A stretch of 64,000 nt of DNA. Source: Rhynchopus euleeides. Its lineage: Eukaryota > Euglenozoa > Diplonemea > Diplonemida > Diplonemidae. Location of the stretch: positions 186,001 through 250,000 of the forward strand of contig OY723321.1 in NCBI GenBank assembly GCA_963210315.1. Direction: 5' to 3'. Below, piece by piece: positions 55,728 through 64,000 of the stretch (position 1 is the stretch's first letter; each line of letters opens with the position of its first letter). A program made the translations under genes and the position numbers. The notes under the pieces were generated by a model that saw only the letters and a program-made list of their open reading frames with translations, had not been told where the DNA came from and searched no databases.

Positions 55728-58700
55728 CTACGCGGTGGCTGTCCCACGCTTTTCCTGTGAGGAGGGGGGAAGTGGGGTGAGTGTGCCCGTTGTGACACCA
55801 AAGGGAAGTGAAGTGGGCACCCCGTCAGAACACCGAAGCCGGCAACGCGCCAAATCAGGGGTGTGGGGGGGGTGTGGCTACAACACATAGTGCGGATGGC
55901 GCATGGTTGCATACTCTGTAGTATTTATACTTGTCTGTGAGGGAGTTCTCCTGCAGGAAGGTCTTGACAGGCCCGAGGCAAATCTCGAAATGCTCGCGGC
56001 TGAGGCACAGGGTCTGCAGGTCGTCCACAGCATACACATCCGCAACCGCGTTGTGCTGGTTGAGGAACTCGAGATCCCCAATCAGCTCCCCATATTCGAG
56101 GCGGCAGATGTCGGTGTCGTCCTCCCCCACCACACGGCAGGTCCCCCCGACAATGATGTGGATGCAGTCGGGGCACGACTCGCGGGCCAATATGCGGAAC
56201 CCAGCCTTGAAGGAGCAGGGTGTGAGCGCGTCTGCCAGGTGGTCCTGCTGCCACGTTGTCATCGAGCTGAGGAAGGGCACGTTCTCCATGGCTTTCTTGC
56301 AGAGCTCGCGCTTCTCCTGCGAGGCCTTCAGGATGATGTTGCGGTAGGTCTTGCGGTCGAGACGCCAGCACACCGCCTCCTCTGACACCACCACGACAGA
56401 GGCGGCGGTGCGGCAGGCATACATCAGCTCCATTTCCCCGAAGTCCTCACCTGCACTGAAGCGGCACACCTCCGTGCCGCCCTTAACAACACCCACCTCA
56501 CCCTGCTCGATGATGAACCAGTGCTCGCCTCCCACCTCGTCCTGCGTCAGGATGTTTGTGTCCTTCGGGTACTCCATGCGCTCCATTGCGTCGACGACGA
56601 CACGTGTCTTCTCAGGGTTGCCCCTGAGGGCAGAGAACAGGATGTTCTTCTGAAGCACTTCCGTGATTGTGTTGCGCTGGGTCTCATTCTTCTCGATAAC
56701 CTGCCATGGGTGTGGGGTGTGTGGTGCGGCAAGGCGCTTAAAGCTATGCAACATTGCCACATTAGACATCCAGAAACTGCCATTCGACTCTGCGAACAAA
56801 CCACATGCAGATCCTGTGAACCCCAGGAGCTGTTGCATGTGTGCGGAAGCGCCATATCATCAACGGAAAAAAAGCTGAAACGACACCTATCGACTTGCGT
56901 GCGACACAGCGAGGCAGGGTTGGGTGGGAGAGTGGGTTGTTGCATACGGTGGGTTGGAAGTCCCCGTCATCGTCATCTCCATCAGCCTCTGCGGACACAG
57001 CCTGGCGGTGCGCTTTCACCAGCCCTGGGGGCTTGATCTCACCTGGCTCATCCGTCGACTGCGCGTTTATCGCCGAGGAGGGAGACAGGCAGTCGCCAAA
57101 CTGGAAGGTGTCCAGCTGGTTCCTATAGTAGGAGAACTCCTTCTCGTCCTGGCAGGAGTGCAGCAGGTCTGCGATGGACCCGAGAACCCGCTCGAAGTGG
57201 TCGCGATGCAGGCGCCCCGTCAGCACCTCATCCGTCACAGCCACGACATCTGCCACGGTGGCGTGCTTATTCAGGAACTCCAGCTGTCCCACAATGGACC
57301 CCCGCTCAAACTGGCAGATGTCCACCGAAGCACCCTGCGCATCCTTCCCGATAACCTGCACGGTGCCCCCGAGGATGATGTACATCCAGTCGGGGGTCTC
57401 CCCCTGCGACAGCAGCTTCTCGCCCTTCTTGAAGGTGTACTCGCTTAGAGCGTCGACCACCATCATCAGCCTGTCAGGCTCCAGCTTGGTGAAGATGTCG
57501 ATCCCTTCGAGGAGAGCGGTGAGCTGCTTCCGGCGTTCAGTCACACCCTTCATGACAACGTATTTATAGGTCGCCCTGTCGAGGCGATACGTCGTGAGGT
57601 CGCTGGATGCCAGCACGGAGGCACGGCAGGGCTGGTCGTACATCAGCTCCAGCTCCCCGATGGTCTCCCCCTTGGACTTCATGCACACCTCCACGCCGTC
57701 AACCTCCACACGCGCATCGCCAGACGTGATGATGTACAGCTGATCCCCTGTATCGCCCTGCCGCAGGATTGTGCTGGACGCCTTGTGCTCCACATTCTCC
57801 ATCACATCCACCAACACCTCCCGTGCCTCCGCGTGAATATCCTTGAAGAGGGCATGATCGCTGATGATCGACATAATCAGCTCACGCTCATCTGCACTCT
57901 TCGGGATGGCGGGGGGGAGCTCCTTGTCAGAGTCCTGCTCTGTGGGGTTCTCCGCAAAGATGCCCTGCCGCTTAGTCTCCAGCGATCGCTTCCGCATCTT
58001 GAGCGCGACAGCATCCGTTGGCGCTGTGTCAGTGGGCGTCGAGGGCGTTGCGGGGTCTGCGTCATCGCCGAAGCAGAAGCCATCGAACTGTGCTGCGGCA
58101 TCATCCACGTTCTCCGAAACCTTGTTGTAGTACTCGTACTGCTCGCCTGTCGCAGCCTTTTCCTCGAGGAACCCCTTGAGAGGCCCCATTGTGAGCTCGA
58201 AGTGCTCGCGGTGGAGCTGAAGCGTCACAACAGCTGTGTCCGCCACAACATCCGCGACGCACTTATGGGAGTGAATGAACTCCAGCTCCCCGACGGTGTC
58301 CCCTTCGGAGAACCGGGCCACCTCCTTGAGCCCGTTCTCCCCGATGCCCATCACCTTCACCGTGCCGCTGAAGATGATGTGCATGTATTCCCCCTCCTGC
58401 CCGCCTGCGATGATCTTCTCCCCCGCGGCATACTCCCTCCTGACAAGCACATCTGAGAGGGTTCGGAACTGCGCAGAGGTGAAGGACTTCAGGAAGCTCA
58501 CCTTTTTTAGCAGCTCGGTGTAGGCGTCCTGCCTGTTCTGCGCGGTGAGCATCACAATGGCGCGGTAGGTGGAGCGGTCGATCGTGAGGCACGTCGTTGC
58601 GGTCGTCGTCTTGACAGTTGCCTCGCAGATCGGGGAGTACATCAGCTCCAGCTCTCCGAAGCCCTGCCCCTTGGCGAAGGTGGCGACGACCTGCCCGTCT

Positions 58701-59173
58701 TTTATGATCTCCACAGTCCCGTCCTGGATGACGTAATACTTGCCTGTCGATGCCTGGTTCTGCGCGAGGATCTCGATGCCCGAAGCAAACTCCTCGACAG
58801 CCATGGCGCCCACCACCTGCTCCAGGTCGGCCTGCAACAGCGAGCTGAACAGAGGGTTCCCTTTGATGCACGCCTGCGCGGCTTCGAGCTGTTCGGGGCT
58901 CTTTTCGTAGAATGGGTAGTCGGCGCGCGACGGCTCAACCATAACCTCTTGAGAGACACCACGCCGGCGCAATGTCGTCCTCCGCCTCTGCGCGTCGCCC
59001 AGGTTGCTCTCGGCAGTACCGGAAGCCGCCTCGCCTGTGTTGTCGCCGAAGCTGAATACAGCCATTGCCGACCCAGGGCTCACCTCGTGATCGGCCTGCT
59101 TGTCGCTGACGGCATGTTTTGCAGGGGCCTCGTGTGCGTGCGGCTTCGCATCAGCGCTGCTGCCGCAACCCAT
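55728..59173 (-). CDS. Protein with six tandem cyclic-nucleotide-binding folds, N-myristoylation motif
   Basis: Exons 59173-56948, 56700-55915 and 55754-55728 encode 1,012 residues. Donors are GTATGC twice, acceptors GGCAG and CTCACAG. MGCGSS at the start suggests Gly2 myristoylation and Cys3 palmitoylation. CNB folds lie near residues 104-215, 224-340, 436-545, 556-670, 760-868 and 882-992, arranged as three pairs like PKA/PKG regulatory tandems. The phosphate-binding cassettes are GELELMYSPICEATV, GELEFIHSHKCVADV, GELELMYDQPCRASV, GQLEFLNKHATVADV, GEMELMYACRTAASV and GDLEFLNQHNAVADV. None has the usual Arg in R-x-A-(S/T), so binding of cAMP/cGMP is doubtful. No kinase, channel or GEF domain follows. 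Each pair ends in a similar E(Y/F)(E/S/K)YY motif. Likely a membrane-anchored sensor or scaffold; ligand unknown. The final 8-codon exon is the least certain part. Confidence 0.88.
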
Positions 59174-59898
59174 CGCAGCGGGTTAAATTGTGTCCTCTTG
59201 CAAGCGCAAAATAGAGAGGGGCGAGGGGGGGGAGAAGAAGGGAGGGGTATTGAGGAAGAACAGTCTGTTGCTTAAGATTTGTGAGGTGCGCTCACAAGCA
59301 CATTGCTTTTTTGTGGAGAGAGAGGGGGGGGGGGGAGAGGGGGCGTCTCGTCTTGTTTGTCAAAAAAAATTAACCGCCTGCACCTTCAACTTCGGGAGAG
59401 GAGCGAGGTGGGGAAGGGCGTGCCGTGTGTAAGGTGTGTTTTTTGCGAGGCAGGGGAAGAGGGGTGGGCCCTTCCGACCCTGGTGCAGAGGATGTGGTGT
59501 GTGTTGTGGCATGCACCCGCATGACCGGTTTCGAGACAGAAGGCGTGATGATCGTGACTGACAAAGCCAATACAGAACAAGCGAGATGCATCATGGTGTC
59601 GCTGATAACGGGTCGAGATCACGACAACAGAATGAACCCTTTAAAAGCCGTATGGCAGCGTATCGGCAGGAGGTATGGCGGGGGGGTCGGGGGGAGGGGA
59701 CCAAGAAAACAACTGTGCAACTGTGCCGCAGGCAAATACACACACACACCCCAGAACGGGAAAGAACCCCTTGAGAAAAACGACACACTCCACCCCCCTC
59801 CTCCCCCGCACGCGTTTTTTTAAAACGAATTTTTGTCTCTAGCACCGTCTCACCCGAGCCCCCGCTTCTGATACCTCCCCTCTACTGCCAGGCCATAG
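59174..59898. other. Spacer
   Basis: G runs at 59323-59333 and a C-rich tract at 59790-59808. No coding region supported. Confidence 0.5.
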
Positions 59899-60540
59899 CT
59901 ATGTGGATGGCCCCCCCGGGGGCGAGCGTGGCGCAGCGCGCACACCAAGCCTACTGAGGTCGGTCGTCTCCGTCGGGGAGAAGATACCAGCGATGTTGGG
60001 CGGGGGCTGCGAGGGTGCCGGCTGTGGCGGAGCGTCCCTCTTCCGGACACCCCGGGCAGAGCCTGCGATTGCGACCCCTGTGCCGTGTGGCGTGTGGGCA
60101 GGAGGGGTGGGCACGTCCGGCGTGTGTGGTGCCGCACACCATGGCGTCACACCGCAGGACGCCGTAGAGAGAGAGAGAGAGAGAGTGGCGAGGCGAGCTT
60201 TACTGGGGGGTGTTCAAATACAAGCCGTACGGCTTCTATTCAAATTTTTGGGGTTTTGGGTGCAGAAAGTGCCTGCAAAACCCGAAAGATTGAATAGAAG
60301 CCGTACGGCTTGTATTTGAACCCCCCCCAGTAATTGTGCATGCGTTGTTAACAGGCCTCCTCATCCCATCACACCCATACCGTCGAGCCAGGCGGCGACC
60401 TCGTCTCCAAAGGTGCGCATCTCATCGCGCAGCTTCTGCGCCTGTTCAAAGTCCCGCCTCTGGTCTGCCGCCAGAATCGCTTCCATGAACTGTTTGCTCC
60501 GCCTGCGCACCTCGTGCCCCGTCATCGCAGCTTTTCGCAT
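59899..60540 (-). CDS. Small two-exon protein with UVR-like helical motif; MITE in intron
   Basis: Exons 60540-60381 and 60077-59899 encode 112 residues if ATG 60540 is the start. The donor is GTATGG and the acceptor CACAG|GGG after a long (CT)n tract, phase 1. The first exon holds a helical hairpin, SKQFMEAILAADQRRDFEQA followed by QKLRDEMRTF, close to the UVR motif (D-x-E-x-A-x-x-LRDE) found in UvrB/McsA-type proteins. The second exon is Pro-rich, ending RSPPGGPST. The 303-nt intron contains the MITE at 60203-60330. The true 5' end may lie upstream: an acceptor-like CAG precedes the ATG and a 2.5-kb transposon sits 147 bp further upstream, so the gene could be longer and its upstream exons separated by that insertion. 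Confidence 0.55.
60203..60330. mobile_element. 128-bp palindromic MITE in an intron
   Basis: Nearly perfect inverted repeats (CTGGGGGGTGTTCAAATACA ... with AAGCCGTACGGCTT palindromes in both arms) around a ~40-bp loop, flanked by TA on both sides (60201-60202, 60331-60332). The TA duplication and short length fit a Tc1/mariner- or pogo-type MITE. Confidence 0.85.
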
Positions 60541-60904
60541 CGCCACGACACTGCAGCCGAGGGGCTGCGGTGTCGGGGCCGACCACCACCACCACCACCC
60601 CCTCTCCCCCACCCTCCTCCCCGAAGAAAATGGGGTGTAATGTCAGAATCCCATCATCGTTGGGCAATCGGGGCAGCAATACTCTGCACGGTGGCCTGGT
60701 CAGACCCTGACCAGGTCAAAACCTGGTCAAATCTTGACCAGGTCATACCTGGTCATTGACCAGGTATGACCTGGTCATGACCATGTCATACCTGGTCATG
60801 ACCAGGTCATTTTCACCCATTTTAACCGGGGGGAACATGTTGAGTGGCCAAGCAGGGGGGACAATTCGCATATTCCGGACTCTCTCCGGCCGTTGTGGAA
60901 AGTA

Positions 60905-61112
60905 CACGGTGGACTCCAGCCACCCTAGCGGGAGTCTGGGAGCGGGAGTCTGAGAGGGTGTCTTTTTCTGCAGTATGTACTGGAGACTCCCGCTAGCGGG
61001 AGTCTATTTTCCAGCTAATTTAGGCTAAAGACTCCCGCTAGCGGGAGTCCGAGACTCCCGCTAGTAGAGACTCCCGAAAAGGGTTACCCTACCCCCGCTG
61101 GAGTCCACCGTG
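60905..61112. mobile_element. 208-bp CACGGTGG-family MITE with TA duplication
   Basis: It begins CACGGTGGACTCCAGC and ends GCTGGAGTCCACCGTG, with TA at 60903-60904 and 61113-61114. Its interior is made of ACTCCCGCTAGCGGGAGT palindromes, as in the ends of the 21634-24673 element. The uninterrupted site is visible in the opposite arm of the host transposon as a single TA (62979-62980). Confidence 0.95.
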
Positions 61113-61194
61113 TATGAGTCAAAAGGGTTCAACCATACCCCGAGTCGAGAAAGAAGTCGAAGCTTGAATCATGTTGGGCACAAGGGGAAAATGG

Positions 61195-61704
61195 TCAAAA
61201 TTGGCCCAAAATTACCAATAAAATATGCTGCAGTGCAGGGGGGTGGCGGGGGAGGGGAGGGTGGGGTCGGCGACGAAACTTGATGATCAGCAGCTTTCTG
61301 CCTTCTTCCGCTTCTTCACATTCTTCTCCTTCTTCCTCTTCTTCGGGATCTTCGTTGTCGTCGTCGGCTTCACAGGCCAGTGCTGCCTTGCGTAACACGC
61401 CGTCCTTCGCATCCTGGGTGTGGATCGGCGGCTGCTTGTCGCAGAGGCAAATACGGAGACCACGCGGTTTGTTGCAGGCAGCATCGCCAGTCAGTAACCA
61501 GCCATCGGAACACTTGCCGAGCGAATCGATCGGGCCGACAGGGGTTACTCGACTGCTACCGAGAGCCCTGAGACGGTGCCGAAACGAATCGAAGTTCTTC
61601 ATCCATACGGGACCCGCTGCCATGCACTTCCCGCACAACGATATGACATTGTATTGCAAGAGGGTACACGAAGATTCTTGCGGGGTCGTTGCCGAAACTG
61701 ACAT
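61195..61704 (-). CDS. Transposon-borne ORF, acidic C-terminal part, unknown
   Basis: 169 codons from ATG 61704. It contains a Cys-rich middle (LISLCGK-like ISLCGKCMAAGPVW; LRICLCDKQ) and an EDPEEEEEGEECEEAEEGRK acidic patch, then reads into the inverted arm. A second frame overlaps at 61556-61849 and is also protein-like (MVFELANYVSFGNDPARIF), so a frameshift or unplaced intron is likely. Probably a decayed transposon gene. Confidence 0.35.
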   Translation of the reverse strand: MSVSATTPQESSCTLLQYNVISLCGKCMAAGPVWMKNFDSFRHRLRALGSSRVTPVGPIDSLGKCSDGWLLTGDAACNKPRGLRICLCDKQPPIHTQDAKDGVLRKAALACEADDDNEDPEEEEEGEECEEAEEGRKLLIIKFRRRPHPPLPRHPPALQHILLVILGQF

Positions 61705-63188
61705 AGTTTGCCAGCTCGAACACCATCAGGTCCCTCTCCCGGAAACAAGCAGATGTTGTCCTGGCCCGCGATTTCCTCTCCCCATTCTCCCTCTCGAACG
61801 CTTCGTCGGAGAGGTGGCAGTTCTGAGGATCCTGAGGGTCCTGAGGCATTCAAGGCAGGGCACTCCCTTCTCCATTCTTTTACACTCTTTGAAAAGTGTC
61901 ACAATCAGATGTGGTCAACCGTTACGGCACTGCCGATGGGACTCTCGTCCTCTGGCACGCCCGCTGGTCGGGCTTCTTTGTCACCACCGCCTGCCTCATC
62001 ACCGCGTTCACCAACTGGATGTCGATGGTCACGACACCCTGCCCCTGCGTTGCCTGTGGTGTTGCCCCCACCGCCACAATGAACGGATCCGGAATGTGAA
62101 ACGTTCGGGCGTGCAGACCATTCGGAACCTCGCTCTTGTAGGGCAGGTCCCTCATGACCGTGACAGTCATGACCGATCCGTCGAGGACAGGTGGGTGCTC
62201 GTCGGGCACGTCAGCTCCCGGACCTACCTCTACGATGATCCGGTAGAAGAGGACGTCTGCTATCGAATGCCTCCCGATCTGCGTGATGGGGGGGGGTTCG
62301 GGGTCAGTTGTTTTTCAGCTGCCTTCGAAGAAGTACTGCCCACCCCGCTTTGAGCGGTGGGCAGCCTCTTCATATCGGTTCCCAGCACCTCATCCGAGCA
62401 CCCCGCTTCCGTCAGCACCTCGTACTCAGACGAGTTCTTGTCGGCGCTCGTGAGGCGCTTCATGCCGCCTCCGACGCGCGTTGCCAGAGACACGCATGGA
62501 GTAGACTGCGGGCAGTGTCCTGGCCTTCTTCTTGTCGGCCTCTTCACTCCGTGTCAGCTTCCTGCCCCACTCCTTGTCAAAGTGGGTGGTGCGATGGCTT
62601 TTCAAACAGCGCCGCGAGGCTGCTGTGAAACAGCTCGACGCCTTCTGCGTGGCCTGGGATGATGCAGACCTCCTCGACATTTTTTTGGGATACCACCAGG
62701 GGGAGGGACCCGGTGTGAGGCACTTGAGTGCGTCCAGGCGGGCAGGGAACCTGGGCAGGGGGCAGGGGGCCTCATTCCTTTTTGGTAATTTTGAGCCAAA
62801 GCTGCTGATCATCAAGTTTCGTCGCCGACCCCACCCTCCCCTCCCCCGCCACCCCCCTGCACTGCAGCATATTTTATTGGTAATTTTGGGCCAATTTTGA
62901 CCATTTTCCCCTTGTGCCCAACATGATTCAAGCTTCGACTTCTTTCTCGACTCGGGGTATGGTTGAACCCTTTTGACTCATACTTTCCACAACGGCCGGA
63001 GAGAGTCCGGAATATGCGAATTGTCCCCCCTGCTTGGCCACTCAACATGTTCCCCCCGGTTAAAATGGGTGAAAATGACCTGGTCATGACCAGGTATGAC
63101 ATGGTCATGACCAGGTCAGATTTGGTCATGACCTGGTCAGATTTGGACCTGGTCAAAACCTGGTCAGTCAGCTGACCAGGCCACCGTG

Positions 63189-64000
63189 TGGGGGAGCGAG
63201 GGGGGGGGGGGGGGGTGGGGTGGGGTGTGGGTGGGAATGAGAGGGGCGGCATAATCTCGGCACTCACTCTCACTCTCTCTCTGGCAGGCATGACGGCGGC
63301 ACGTGATTTCTGTTGATCCCCCGTGTGGATTTGTATCCTCTGTCAGCCCGTCCCGGCGCAGGCCCCAAACATTCAAAAAGGGAAACCTTTCTTTTCTCCG
63401 TTGCAAACACTCCACACACACACACCCTCCCCGCAAAAATCCACAACACATAAACGGCTCCCCCGACCTTGCAGCTGTATGCGGAAGCAACAGTCTGTGA
63501 GATGGGCCGAGCGAGTGTCTGGCATAGATGATAGGACCCCCGCTCCCCCCCCCGCCCCTGCCCCTGCAGAGAGAATGGGTCGGAAAAAGGAACATCCAAG
63601 CCTGGGCCGCTTGCGGGCATGTCAATACCACCGCAAGTGAGGCAGACAAGGATTTTGCTAAAGCTGAGAGAGGTGGTGCGGAACGGGGGGCGGAGGGAAT
63701 GGCAATGTCGAGCATAGTGAAAGCGCAAAGCCGGCCATCCCCTCTTCACACAAGGTGCATGCCAGACGTGATTCCCGAGGCCTGACGGGGCTGAGGGGGA
63801 GGAGGGGGGGAGATTGCGGAGGCACGTGATCCGATTAAGGATCAGCGCAAAATCGGCAAGGCTGCGGATGCTGAATCAGGATATGGGAGGGGGGGGGGGG
63901 TAGGGACCGTCTTAAGGTACCGAAATCCCTCAACTTTACGACATTTTTCGACATAGGCAATTTTCCACCAGAAACCCCCCAAAAATGCTGAAAAAGTGGC
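63189..64000. other. Spacer at right edge
   Basis: G runs at 63199-63213 and 63888-63900. No coding region that I can support. Missing upstream exons of the gene at 59.9-60.5 kb, if any, would be expected here or beyond the window. Confidence 0.4.

Larger units (their letters stand above)
60687..63188. mobile_element. CACGGTGG-ended transposon, 2.5 kb, ~390-bp inverted arms
   Basis: Ends CACGGTGGCCTGGTCAG (60687) and its inverse (ending 63188), with TG on both flanks. Long inverted arms (60687-61296 and 62799-63188) are the same sequence, except that the left arm carries the 208-bp MITE at 60905-61112. The outer ~120 bp of each arm is an array of ACCTGGTCATGACCAGGT-type palindromes. Minus-strand open stretches in the core (for example GLHARTFHIPDPFIVAVGAT around 62100) look protein-like but are split between frames. 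Confidence 0.85.

Overview
The window looks like GC-rich nuclear DNA from a unicellular eukaryote that has, or descends from something with, a flagellum. The evidence is spliceosomal introns with GT-AG borders and typical eukaryotic proteins: an ARF GTPase, the ciliary-type adenylate kinase AK7 with a Dpy-30 tail, the ribosome-biogenesis factor WDR12/Ytm1, cyclic-nucleotide-binding-domain repeats, WSC and LamG-like ectodomains, and a DUF4116 protein. DUF4116 repeats, the strictly one-directional gene order and the G/C homopolymer-rich spacers suggest an alveolate-type protist (chromerid or dinoflagellate relative). That placement is inference only.

Every convincing host gene (twelve, plus one small two-exon gene) is on the minus strand, as are most transposon-borne ORFs. 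From left to right: a >2,100-residue secreted LamG-like/WSC protein that runs off the left edge (1-6349); a transposon-rich gene-poor stretch (6.4-25.8 kb) with two paralogous small signal-peptide/one-TM proteins (16.1 and 19.5 kb); a DUF4116 protein (25.8 kb); a 1,163-residue Cys-cluster/propeller-like protein (27.7-31.2 kb); an LTR-bounded element carrying two hammerhead ribozymes (31.5-32.6 kb); ARF (34.9 kb); AK7 (36.9-39.8 kb); a hAT element (41.1-43.8 kb); a small two-exon gene (44.3 kb); a basic nuclear-looking protein (45.5 kb); an ankyrin/coiled-coil/Trp-repeat protein (47.4-51.0 kb); WDR12 (51.8-53.8 kb); a protein with six cyclic-nucleotide-binding folds (55.7-59.2 kb); a small UVR-like gene (59.9-60.5 kb); and a large inverted-repeat transposon (60.7-63.2 kb). 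Of the 11 introns I could place, ten begin GTATG.

Mobile DNA falls into several families that can be delimited by terminal repeats and target-site duplications (TSDs). There are hAT-like elements with 8-bp TSDs (8931-10136, 20050-20917, 22870-23530, 41146-43849, probably 7134-8767). There is a CACGGTGG-ended family with 2-bp TSDs and dense palindromic subterminal repeats (21634-24673, 60687-63188, and a 208-bp MITE with an empty site visible inside the same window). There is a short palindromic MITE inside an intron (60203-60330). The fourth kind is a retrozyme-like element: two 285-bp direct repeats 799 bp apart, each with a complete hammerhead core. This last element is the most unusual structure I found.

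Limits: exons were placed by eye from reading-frame continuity, splice signals and family similarity. Genes marked low confidence could be chance ORFs, because GC-rich sequence is full of open shadow frames. No RNA, BLAST or HMM evidence was available.
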